This document shows, one piece after another, positions 20,327 to 28,523 of a DNA stretch of 64,000 bases. Source of the stretch: CAJQPP01 sp963793465 (GTDB lineage Bacteria; Planctomycetota; Planctomycetia; Pirellulales; Pirellulaceae); the NCBI GenBank assembly GCA_963793465.1, contig CAWCAJ010000001.1:558001-622000 (forward strand), written 5' to 3'. The stretch's first letter is position 1, and every line of letters begins with the position of its first letter. The notes below the pieces were generated by a model. The model was given only the letters and a program-made list of their open reading frames with translations. It had not been told where the DNA came from and ran no database searches. Both the position numbers and the translations under genes were made by a program.

Positions 20327-22328
20327 AGAAATCACAAAGCTGGATCACGTAGAAAAACCCGTTGGCAATGTGGCAGGATTCGTACAGTACTTTCGCAATG
20401 ACCTGATTGCGGGTTTTCTGGTATTTCTGATCGCCTTGCCCCTCTGTCTGGGAATCGCATTGGCTTGCGGCTACCCGGCGATTGCCGGCATCTTTACCGC
20501 CGTGATTGGATCGATCGTGGCCACTTTAATCAGCAACTCGGAACTCACCATCAAGGGACCCGCCGCTGGGCTGATCGTGATTGCCATCGGCTGCATCGAG
20601 TCCTTCGGAGGGGATGGCGCTTCCGGCGGATTCACCGAAATCGACATGCAGGCTTATCGTTTGGCTCTGGCTGTCGGTGTGGGCGCTGCCGTCCTGCAAA
20701 TCCTGTTTGGTCTGTTCCGGGGAGGAGTCCTGGGGGAGTTCTTTCCGCTATCTGCCGTGCATGGAATGTTGGCGGCCATCGGTGTGATCATCATGGTCAA
20801 ACAGATCCCGGTGGCCCTGGGCGTCGAAGGAAAAGGGGAACCCCTGGAGATGATCAAGGAGATCCCGCATTATTTCCAGGAACTCAATCCGGAAATTGCT
20901 TTGATCGGAGGTGTGGGACTGGCCATCATGTTCCTGTGGCCCCTGCTACAAAAATCGACCGCGTTGCTGAAGGCCATTCCTTCACCGTTGGTTGTTTTAC
21001 TGGTCACGGTGCCCCTGGGAATGTATTTCGACTTGATCCACGAACACGGATATGAATTTAATGGCCACCACTACCGCGTGGGTGAGTCCTACCTGGTTCA
21101 AATGCCGGACCGCGCTTTCGGGATGTTTGAGTTCCTGACGCTGCCGGACTTTTCTGCTTACCAAGCCACCAATTTGCCCAATTCGCTGAAGTGGATCATG
21201 ATGTTCTTCATTATCGGGACACTGGAGTCGATCCTGAGCGCCAAAGCGGTTGACGTATTGGATCCGTGGAAACGCAAAACGGATTTCAACCGGGATACGG
21301 TGGCGGTGGGCGTGGGAAATCTACTGTCAGCTCTCGTGGGTGGCTTGCCGATGATTTCGGAAATTGTCCGCAGCAAGGCCAATATCGACAATGGTGCGCG
21401 CACTCGTTTTGCGGACATGTGGCATGGCTTATTCCTCCTGGTTTGTGTGGCCTTAATTCCCACCGTACTGCACCGCATTCCCCTGGCGGCATTGGCAGCC
21501 ATGTTGATTTACACCGGCTTTCGTCTGACTCATCCCACCGAGTTCATCCATACCTATCGAGTCGGCCGGGAGCAACTGGTCATCTTCGTGGCCACGTTGG
21601 TCGGTGTTTTGGCTACTGACCTGTTGATTGGCATCGGAATTGGAATTGCTGTTAAACTCTTTATTCACGTGATCAATGGCGTCCCGGTCACATCGCTTTT
21701 CAAGCCCTACCTGGATGTCGCGATCAAAGACGATCAAACGGCGCTGGTGCAAGCTCACAAGTCGGCGGTATTCAGCAACTGGATCCTCTTCCGCAGCAAA
21801 TTGGTCAAAGTGGGAATCAATGAACGTCGCAACGTGGTTCTGGACATGTCGGATACCGCGTTGATCGATCACAGTGTGATGGAAAAACTGCACGAGCTGG
21901 AAAGCGATTTCTCGGACGCCAATCTGGAACTGGAGATCGTCGGATTGGACGACCATCGAAATCTTTCGGGTCACGAATTTGCCGCCCGCAAACGTTCCAT
22001 GGAGAAACTACGCCGCATCACAGTCATTGTCCCCGAAGCGGTGGGCGACACAGTTTGCCGTCAAATTTTGAATTTGGGTGCGACGGGCTACACCACCACC
22101 GATGTGCGGGGCGTTGGCCGGCACCAGATTCGCGAGTCCCAGGGCAGTTTGCCGATCTGCACGCCCATGTTGAAGATCGAGACCATTGTGCCCAGGCAGG
22201 TTGGCGATCAGATCTTTGACTATTGTCGCCATGAGATCGCGACTCATCATCCCAACTCCATCTGTACCGAGCAGGTGGATGTGCTCAAGAAGGAGGCTTT
22301 TCTCATTCGGGAAGAAATCCCAGTTTAA
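20310..22328 (+). CDS. SulP-family anion (bicarbonate) transporter with STAS and C-terminal PII-like domain
   Basis: 672 residues. The SulP transmembrane region (about 30-450) begins with LIAGFLVFLIALPLCLGIALA and has the typical NSELTIKGPAAG and SAKAVDVLDPWKRKT segments. A STAS domain follows (about 480-565; NVVLDMSDTALIDHSVMEKL). A further ~100 residues (about 569-668) are not usual for SulP. They read as a PII/SbtB-like fold, with VIVPEAVGDTVCRQIL, then GATGYTTTDVRGVG as in the PII T-loop approach, then KIETIVPRQVGDQI and EQVDVLKKEAF. SulP proteins of the BicA type carry Na+-dependent bicarbonate. Position between dab genes and carbonic anhydrase supports bicarbonate rather than sulfate. 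The extra domain may gate transport by nucleotide or bicarbonate sensing. Confidence 0.88.
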   Translation: MSEYGEEITKLDHVEKPVGNVAGFVQYFRNDLIAGFLVFLIALPLCLGIALACGYPAIAGIFTAVIGSIVATLISNSELTIKGPAAGLIVIAIGCIESFGGDGASGGFTEIDMQAYRLALAVGVGAAVLQILFGLFRGGVLGEFFPLSAVHGMLAAIGVIIMVKQIPVALGVEGKGEPLEMIKEIPHYFQELNPEIALIGGVGLAIMFLWPLLQKSTALLKAIPSPLVVLLVTVPLGMYFDLIHEHGYEFNGHHYRVGESYLVQMPDRAFGMFEFLTLPDFSAYQATNLPNSLKWIMMFFIIGTLESILSAKAVDVLDPWKRKTDFNRDTVAVGVGNLLSALVGGLPMISEIVRSKANIDNGARTRFADMWHGLFLLVCVALIPTVLHRIPLAALAAMLIYTGFRLTHPTEFIHTYRVGREQLVIFVATLVGVLATDLLIGIGIGIAVKLFIHVINGVPVTSLFKPYLDVAIKDDQTALVQAHKSAVFSNWILFRSKLVKVGINERRNVVLDMSDTALIDHSVMEKLHELESDFSDANLELEIVGLDDHRNLSGHEFAARKRSMEKLRRITVIVPEAVGDTVCRQILNLGATGYTTTDVRGVGRHQIRESQGSLPICTPMLKIETIVPRQVGDQIFDYCRHEIATHHPNSICTEQVDVLKKEAFLIREEIPV

Positions 22329-22470
22329 CGGGCCAACCCACTAGCTTGCTAACTGCACGTCTACCCCATATATTCAGGCCATCATGCGACCTGCGGACCT
22401 GCGACCTGAATGACGGACACGCAGAATTGCCAAAATTGCGGTCGCCTGGATACACAAAGGATGGGAGCCT

Positions 22471-23115
22471 ATGCGTGTTTTACCGCAACTGATTCAAAAT
22501 AACCGCGACTGGGCGGACCAGGTCAATGCTCAGGACCCAGAGTTTTTTTCTGAGTTGGCCAAAAAACAAACACCCGAGTACCTCTGGATCGGGTGCGCCG
22601 ACAGTCGTGTCCCCGCCAACCAGATTGTGGGCTTGATGCCGGGTGAGGTCTTTGTTCATCGCAACATTGCCAACGTGGTGGTACACACCGACTTCAACTG
22701 CCTGAGTGTCCTGGAATTTGCGGTGGCGGTGTTGAAAGTCAAACACATCATTGTTTGCGGTCACTACGGATGCGGGGGCGTGAAGGCCGCCAGCCAGAAT
22801 CACCACCTGGGTCTGATCGACAACTGGCTGCGTCATATCCGCGATGTTCGCCAAAAACATGACGCTGTCTTGAAAGTTATCCCGGACGAAGAAGAACGTC
22901 TGGACCGGCTGTGCGAGTTGAATGTGGTCGAGCAAGCTCTCAATGTCTGCCACACCTCGGTGGTCCAGGAAGCCTGGGCAAATGGCCAGGAACTGGCCGT
23001 GCACGGCTGGATCTATCGCATCCACGACGGACTGATTCGCGATATGGGTGTCACCATCACCGGGCCCGACGAAATTGCGGAAGCCTATAAATTGGCGATT
23101 GTTCACGATCCTTAA
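22471..23115 (+). CDS. can: Beta-class carbonic anhydrase
   Basis: 214 residues. Zinc ligands are C42, H98 and C101, with the catalytic dyad D44-R46 (CADSRVPANQ and CGHYGCGGV). The length and the segment FVHRNIANVV match the bacterial Can type. It interconverts CO2 and bicarbonate in the cytoplasm. It is the last gene of the island, 142 bases after sulP, with GGGAG just before the start. A perfect 14-base palindrome, CCTGGAATTCCAGG, sits two bases after the stop. A cytoplasmic carbonic anhydrase beside Ci pumps suits rapid supply of CO2 or bicarbonate to carboxylases, but it would dissipate an accumulated bicarbonate pool if not compartmentalised. Confidence 0.95.
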   Translation: MRVLPQLIQNNRDWADQVNAQDPEFFSELAKKQTPEYLWIGCADSRVPANQIVGLMPGEVFVHRNIANVVVHTDFNCLSVLEFAVAVLKVKHIIVCGHYGCGGVKAASQNHHLGLIDNWLRHIRDVRQKHDAVLKVIPDEEERLDRLCELNVVEQALNVCHTSVVQEAWANGQELAVHGWIYRIHDGLIRDMGVTITGPDEIAEAYKLAIVHDP

Positions 23116-23302
23116 GCCTGGAATTCCAGGAGGGCGTTGCTGGCCCCGTATCGCCGATCCGGCCGCTTGATCCGGTACAGGGAAAATGGCCGGTGGGGTA
23201 TTGCGCCACAGCAATCGACCTGATCTCAACAGGAGTGCGGCGGAAGATCAAGCTACCACCGCTGGGCGAAGCCGTGGGATCCACGTCTGTGTTACCTGGC
23301 CG

Positions 23303-24343
23303 TTACTGGATGCGTTCCAGTACAAAGAACGCCACCGGCACCTTGGCCAAGCCCACGCGGATGGTCGCCCGTCCCAGCATATGGTTATCGTCCAACTTGA
23401 CAACCTGATCCCAAATCAGTCGTGAAGGATCGCGTCCGTTCCCGCCAGCGGCGTAGTTGAGCACCAGGCCATGACGAAAGGCCCCGTGCCCCTGCGGACA
23501 CTCAACCCGAAATCGACCCTGCCGATGAGGTTGCCCCGTCTGTTGATTGACGATGGGTTGCCAGCCACATCGCAAGAGCTGCGAATCCGCGACCTGCCGG
23601 ACGGAAACGTTATCCCCAAAGACCTGCCCATTCACGAGATAAAACTCCTTGATGAACTGGCGATCGATCGCCATCGTGGCCACGCCCTTGTTGACCCCAC
23701 GCCAGGACCCCAACAACTCAGTGGGTTGGGGCGTTGGCCCGGACTTCATCAAATGCCGGTAATGCAATAAGCCAAATCGTTGGACATGCATGGCCGGGTG
23801 GGCCATGACCGGCTGGTATACGATGGGTGTGGGCATGGAAACGGTGCCCCTGCTCGACTGGAACTTCGTTGAGAACGCTGCGGCAGAGCCCATCTCGAAG
23901 CTGCCGGCGGGGCCATCGCTGCGAGAACTGGCCGCCGGCAGCGAAACTTGTTTGGCCACCCAAGCTGCACCCATATTAACCTGCCGAACCATAGACTCAG
24001 GGCTCAGTATCGAAAGCGATTGATCAAGAACCGAATGCAAGACATCCCGTTCGGTCGGGTGCTTCCATGTTTTCGGGGCCGTCGCGTGAACCCTGGCGAT
24101 GGGTTCCAGCGACTCCGCTGGAGAAGCATGACGAATGAACTGCGTTACCGTGCTGCCCGGATGGAATACCTGGCGGGTAACGTCGGCTGCGACGCCTGGC
24201 ATCACCGGCGATGGCGATTCTTGCGTTTCCATTCGCTGCCGGACGGTGGCGTTTTGCCACGCTTGAGAATGAATGGCGAAGTTAAACAGAATCAAGACCG
24301 TGCCGGAACAAACGAACAACAGACTGGTAATTCGATAAGGCAT
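23303..24343 (-). CDS. Exported protein of unknown function
   Basis: 346 residues from ATG 24343 (MPYRITSLLF). An upstream in-frame start at 24502 would add 53 residues of low-quality sequence before the hydrophobic segment. Residues 5-25 form a signal peptide or anchor (SLLFVCSGTVLILFNF). The middle is low in structure. The C-terminal 120 residues look like a compact beta-rich domain: GSWRGVNKGVATMAID, a long strand pattern, and a final VPVAFFVLERIQ. I do not recognise the family. It converges on the carbonic anhydrase gene and is probably not part of the carbon island. Confidence 0.6.
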   Translation of the reverse strand: MPYRITSLLFVCSGTVLILFNFAIHSQAWQNATVRQRMETQESPSPVMPGVAADVTRQVFHPGSTVTQFIRHASPAESLEPIARVHATAPKTWKHPTERDVLHSVLDQSLSILSPESMVRQVNMGAAWVAKQVSLPAASSRSDGPAGSFEMGSAAAFSTKFQSSRGTVSMPTPIVYQPVMAHPAMHVQRFGLLHYRHLMKSGPTPQPTELLGSWRGVNKGVATMAIDRQFIKEFYLVNGQVFGDNVSVRQVADSQLLRCGWQPIVNQQTGQPHRQGRFRVECPQGHGAFRHGLVLNYAAGGNGRDPSRLIWDQVVKLDDNHMLGRATIRVGLAKVPVAFFVLERIQ

Positions 24344-24796
24344 CTCAAATGGCCCCTGGAACGAACCTGGTGGGTGGATACCGGAACCAGAACGCAATCC
24401 CCATACCAGGCCCGTCTGGTGTGCAAACGCTGCCTTTTCCCCGGCTTTTTTGGGAAAAGGGCTTCGCAAGTGTTGCCATCCCGCAACAAGGGGACCTGCC
24501 AAATCCGCGGCCGTTCACTTTTGCCAACATCGCGAATCAGGACGGCATGCGATTGGCCAACGCAGTTGGCCCGACCCGTGGGCCAGCCGACTGCCGGGTG
24601 CCGACCCCACCCCTGGGGAAAACGAATCCTTCACCTGGAGCGAATTCGCACGATAGCATGCTGAGAAGTCGGGATTTGACTTTTCGGCGAGAGCTCTATG
24701 ATAGGCGGGAGCTTCCCGACACCGGGGCAAGCTGAAAAGGTCAGCCCGTGCCGCCATCGCCGGGGTGGCCTACCGCGAACCAGACAAGGAGATGCC
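24344..24796. other. Divergent intergenic region with a 9-base inverted repeat
   Basis: Lies between the unknown exported protein (minus) and the cytochrome (plus). It contains a perfect inverted repeat CCTTTTCCC (24433-24441) / GGGAAAAGG (24452-24460) with a 10-base loop ending in six T. This could be an operator or leftover terminator. The plus-strand frame through 24698 lacks start support. No other feature seen. Confidence 0.45.
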
Positions 24797-25360
24797 ATGA
24801 AGATGTTCCTCACCTGCGTATTGACTCTATGTATTGCCTGCCTGTTTTCATCGCCGGTGGGGGCGCAGCAGCCCGATACTTCCGGTGGGGTGTCGGACGA
24901 AGCCCAGGAACCGACGCCCGACTATCAAACCGCCTCATTCATGCGTGCCAAGCTGGTGGGTTCACAGCAGGTTCTGGACGGGTTGGTCTCCGAGGATTTT
25001 CACCTGATCCGACGGGGTGCCGAGAGCATGAAGAAAATGAGTGAAGCCGTGCAATGGCCGCAGGCAGAGGACAAAGTCTACCAACATTATGGCACCGAGT
25101 TTCGGCGTCACTGTGACAAGTTGGTGGCCCTGGCCGAGGCCAATGACCTGGAGAACGCACACTACACTTACCTGCAAATGACCACCCAATGCATCAACTG
25201 TCACACCTATGTACGGAAAAGTTTCCGTGTGGAGCATCGGGAAGACCCGCAGGGCCCGATTCGTTTGATCCCTACGGACTGGGAGGGTGAGTCCTTTCGC
25301 AAAAATCGAAAAACCGATTCCAGCGACTTGCTGCGACGGCGGCAATCATCGAAGCCGTAG
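24797..25360 (+). CDS. Exported monoheme c-type cytochrome
   Basis: 187 residues from ATG 24797, chosen because AAGGAG lies just upstream and a clean signal peptide follows (MKMFLTCVLTLCIACLFSSP). One heme-attachment motif CINCH is at residues 132-136, late in a helical domain, as in cytochrome c'-like proteins where the heme motif is near the C-terminus. The region before it is helix-rich (SMKKMSEAVQWPQ). Periplasmic electron carrier or ligand sensor; partner unknown. It converges on the large TPR-redoxin gene with 50 bases between stops. Confidence 0.82.
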   Translation: MKMFLTCVLTLCIACLFSSPVGAQQPDTSGGVSDEAQEPTPDYQTASFMRAKLVGSQQVLDGLVSEDFHLIRRGAESMKKMSEAVQWPQAEDKVYQHYGTEFRRHCDKLVALAEANDLENAHYTYLQMTTQCINCHTYVRKSFRVEHREDPQGPIRLIPTDWEGESFRKNRKTDSSDLLRRRQSSKP

Positions 25361-25410
25361 TGCGACATGCGCGACACGATGCGGACGCGCGGATTCGACT
25401 GCCAACCTGC

Positions 25411-27816
25411 TCAGGGAAGTGTGTTGTCCACCGCTTGCGACAACAAACGCTGGGACTCCTTGAGCAGGAATTCCGGATCCATGAAGGGCTCGTAACTGAT
25501 GTCCTGCCAGCGGATCCTGCCCTCGCCATCGATCAGAAATGTACCATGCAGCGGTTGATTCTCGAACTCGTCAAAGACGCGATACTTGCGAAACACCTCC
25601 GTTTGCGGATCGGCCAGCAACTGAATCGGCAATGGAATATCTCCGTAGGAATCCATGGATTGTTTCAAGCCGTCCTGGTCATCACTGCTGATCGCCAATA
25701 ACTCGATTCCCGCTTGTTGAAACTGTTCCTGCATGGGGGCAAACTTTTGCAACTGTTCAGCGCAGTGCAGACACCCGTGCCCCAGGTAGAAAATCAGCAC
25801 GACAGGTTGACCTCGGAACTGTTTGAAGGCGACGGACTGCCCGCTGGCATCCGTCAATTGCCATTCGGCGGCAGCGACCGGCTGCCAGCGAAACGGTCCC
25901 AGTGACGCCAACTCGGGACGGCTACCCACGTCATCCGCCAGGGGGCGGATGACCCGCCAGTCTCCGGCGATGCCACAGGCATCGGCCACGGGTTGCAATC
26001 GGCGAAACACGTCTGACTGCAAATCGATGGAACCGGAAATGGCCCGCAGTTTTTCAAATTCAGCTTTGGCCTCGTCAGGCATTTCGGCCTGCCATAGCAA
26101 CCAGACCAGGTTAGCCAGCGGTTGAACTTCGTTTTCGTGTCCCTCCACATACTTTCGGGCGTCTTTGAGGGCCTGCTTCTTTTTTCCGGCCTGCATCAAC
26201 AACTGGGCGCGAAACAGGGCATCAACCTCGCCTGCCTTTCTTAACTTACCGGCAGCCTGCTCGCCTTCTCCTTGGGCCAACAACTCGTAGCCTTCCATTT
26301 CATCGAGGGCTCGTTTCAAAACGTTGATTTCGTCACCGATTTTTTTCCCGGCCTTTGTCTGAGCTGCCCGCAGGCGTCGGCGGTGATCCCGACGCAACTC
26401 GCTTTCCAGATGTCTTTTCAAGTCGGACCGGATCGTTGCGGGTAGCCAGGGCATCATCTGATCGGCAAACTGACTCATGGCAGCGGTTTTTTCTTGCTCC
26501 TGCGTGGTTGCCTGCGTCTGTTCCTCGGCTTTCCGTTGCTCGGCGTTTTCCAATCGCTGACGCAACTCGGCCGTGATCTGACTGGCTTCTTCGCTGTGGT
26601 TCAAGCGATGATGGGCCCGTCCCAGATACCGCAGTCGCTTGATTTGCTGCAGGGGATCCTCGGTCGGGTCCAGAACTGAAGTTCGACAGGCATTGATCAA
26701 CTCCTGCCAAAGCTCATACCGGCTCAAGGTTTCGAACAGTCGTTGCCGGCCGTACCAAGCGCTACCACGATCCTGCAAGTGGTTGTATTCGGGATGCCGC
26801 GGCATGGAAATCATGTTGGTTGCCAAATCGATGGCATCTTGCACCCGCCCCACATGATTCAGATTGCGAACACACCATTCGTTGTTATGGGCAAAATTGT
26901 GGATCTGATCGGGCAGCACCTGATCGTGCATCATGTTGCGGTGATCGACGCGGGCCGACGCTTCCTGCTGCCAGACCGCATCCTCGTAGCGTTTCAAGCG
27001 GGAATAAATGTGGCCCGGCATATGCCACATGTGAGCGATATCAGGCAGGGAAGGGCCGCAACTGGCCGCAGACGCCAGGGCCATTTCGGCATCTTTGTAG
27101 TCCCACAGGTGGATCCGATAGTGGTGGGCCGGATGCATGGGATCGGCCGCGAACACCTGATCCAGCAGGGCGTCCACGGAGACAAAACTGGTGATAGGTA
27201 TCTCGGCACGTTGATTCATCCAGATCTGACAGGCGAGAAAGGCCTTGGCCTCAATGTCCTGCGGATACTTTTTGACAAGGTCTTCCAGCTTGTCCGTACA
27301 GTTCTCGCTCCGTTTTTTCTTTTGCTTGACGTCCTGGTCGTGGTAGGCCAGCAAAGCGGCAATGTACATTTTCTCCCGCTCGCTGGTCTGCCGGGCATCA
27401 CTTTCTGCCTTGGCATTGGCCTGATGCACAAAATCGCGGGCGCGATCCTCATTGTTGATATTGGCCATCGCCAGCCCCCAGTACGCCATGGCGCAATCCG
27501 GGTCCAACACGGCAACTTGCCGGAAGGAGCGTTCAGCCTCGAAGTACCAGAATCCGTGCAGTTGATCGATACCCTGGTCGAAAAACCTTTGTGCTGCTTC
27601 ATCCGCGGTCGAAATCTCGAATCGGGATCTACCCAACCCACCCATCAGGTAAGGTCGTTGACGGGGCCCTTCGTTGAAAGCCTCGCCGTGGTAAGAGTGA
27701 CCCGCCAGGACCTCCCCAACCTCACGATCGGAAGTGTCTTGAGCCCAACTGGGCCACGCCAGGCAAAGCACGGCTACGAGAAACACGAAGGTCAAGGCAG
27801 GGTTGCGAAAAGCCAT
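25411..27816 (-). CDS. Exported TPR protein with C-terminal thioredoxin-like (redoxin) domain
   Basis: 801 residues. The signal peptide ends at PSWAQD. The large N-terminal part contains TPR-type helices (for example DPDCAMAYWGLAMANI, and a histidine-rich HMWHMPGHIYSRL typical of planctomycete TPR proteins). A charged coiled-coil section around residues 420-510 is rich in E, Q, K and R. The C-terminal 140 residues form an AhpC/TSA-type thioredoxin fold with the redox motif GCLHC (cysteines near 680 and 683) and LLAISSDDQDGL. It is probably a periplasmic thiol-disulfide oxidoreductase on a protein-interaction scaffold. Substrate unknown. Next to a c-type cytochrome, so a role in redox handling is possible. 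Confidence 0.85.
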   Translation of the reverse strand: MAFRNPALTFVFLVAVLCLAWPSWAQDTSDREVGEVLAGHSYHGEAFNEGPRQRPYLMGGLGRSRFEISTADEAAQRFFDQGIDQLHGFWYFEAERSFRQVAVLDPDCAMAYWGLAMANINNEDRARDFVHQANAKAESDARQTSEREKMYIAALLAYHDQDVKQKKKRSENCTDKLEDLVKKYPQDIEAKAFLACQIWMNQRAEIPITSFVSVDALLDQVFAADPMHPAHHYRIHLWDYKDAEMALASAASCGPSLPDIAHMWHMPGHIYSRLKRYEDAVWQQEASARVDHRNMMHDQVLPDQIHNFAHNNEWCVRNLNHVGRVQDAIDLATNMISMPRHPEYNHLQDRGSAWYGRQRLFETLSRYELWQELINACRTSVLDPTEDPLQQIKRLRYLGRAHHRLNHSEEASQITAELRQRLENAEQRKAEEQTQATTQEQEKTAAMSQFADQMMPWLPATIRSDLKRHLESELRRDHRRRLRAAQTKAGKKIGDEINVLKRALDEMEGYELLAQGEGEQAAGKLRKAGEVDALFRAQLLMQAGKKKQALKDARKYVEGHENEVQPLANLVWLLWQAEMPDEAKAEFEKLRAISGSIDLQSDVFRRLQPVADACGIAGDWRVIRPLADDVGSRPELASLGPFRWQPVAAAEWQLTDASGQSVAFKQFRGQPVVLIFYLGHGCLHCAEQLQKFAPMQEQFQQAGIELLAISSDDQDGLKQSMDSYGDIPLPIQLLADPQTEVFRKYRVFDEFENQPLHGTFLIDGEGRIRWQDISYEPFMDPEFLLKESQRLLSQAVDNTLP

Positions 27817-28018
27817 TCCACTTCTTCCACAGGGTTAACAAAATCTGACGGCTCGACATGTCCAGTTTAAGCCACTTCAGGACAGTTCCCAAGCAATCGT
27901 CGACGGATTTTGGCGATTTACTGGTCAGCCCAGCCATCTGCATAGGCAGTCATGATCCTTCGGATTGCGTAAACTGGCGGGGTACCGAAATACTCCACCT
28001 GGGACGGGTGACCGAAAT

Positions 28019-28516
28019 ATGAAAACGATTCTCTGGATCATCACTCTGGGTTCCCTGTTTTTGGCCGGCTGGGCCATCTGGTTTAGCCAATCCTCGCACC
28101 AGCAGACCGCGGATCAATTACTGGAACTGCGTGTTCAGGTTGCCCACTTGCATCAGCAACTGGAATCGGTCAGCGAGTTTCAGGGACTGATGGGCGGGCT
28201 GGATGTCAACGCTGCGTTACCGGCGAACGAACAACAAGAACCGACCAAGGACCCGGTTGCCAATACGAACCTGGGAAAGCGGGTCAAGGATCAACGCCGC
28301 GCCAACGACAAACAATGGCAGGAAATTGACTACTTGAAGGGCCAGCGGATCTTTCACAAACAGCTGATCGACCAGCTAACCAACGATTTCACCAAACTCA
28401 AACGGGATTTCCGTGACAACGAAGCTAGGGTGCAGGATGAGATCCAACGGGACGAATTCACCGAGTTATCGACCAAGGTCAATGAATTGTATCGACGCGT
28501 TTTTCAGGGCCGATGA
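28019..28516 (+). CDS. Small membrane-anchored coiled-coil protein
   Basis: 165 residues from ATG 28019; a TTG 54 bases upstream would add a poor leader. One N-terminal helix (ILWIITLGSLFLAGWAIWF) anchors the protein. The rest is charged and helical with heptad-like leucine/glutamine spacing (LLELRVQVAHLHQQLESV; later IDQLTNDFTKLKRDF), so a parallel coiled coil is likely. No catalytic motif. Its stop is 7 bases from the convergent kinase stop. Function unknown. Confidence 0.65.
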   Translation: MKTILWIITLGSLFLAGWAIWFSQSSHQQTADQLLELRVQVAHLHQQLESVSEFQGLMGGLDVNAALPANEQQEPTKDPVANTNLGKRVKDQRRANDKQWQEIDYLKGQRIFHKQLIDQLTNDFTKLKRDFRDNEARVQDEIQRDEFTELSTKVNELYRRVFQGR

Positions 28517-28523
28517 ATCGAAT

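Noticed and set aside
26743..27870. Plus-strand frame of 375 codons
   Set aside because: Antisense of the TPR-redoxin gene, which has a signal peptide, TPR helices and a CxxC redoxin domain on the other strand.
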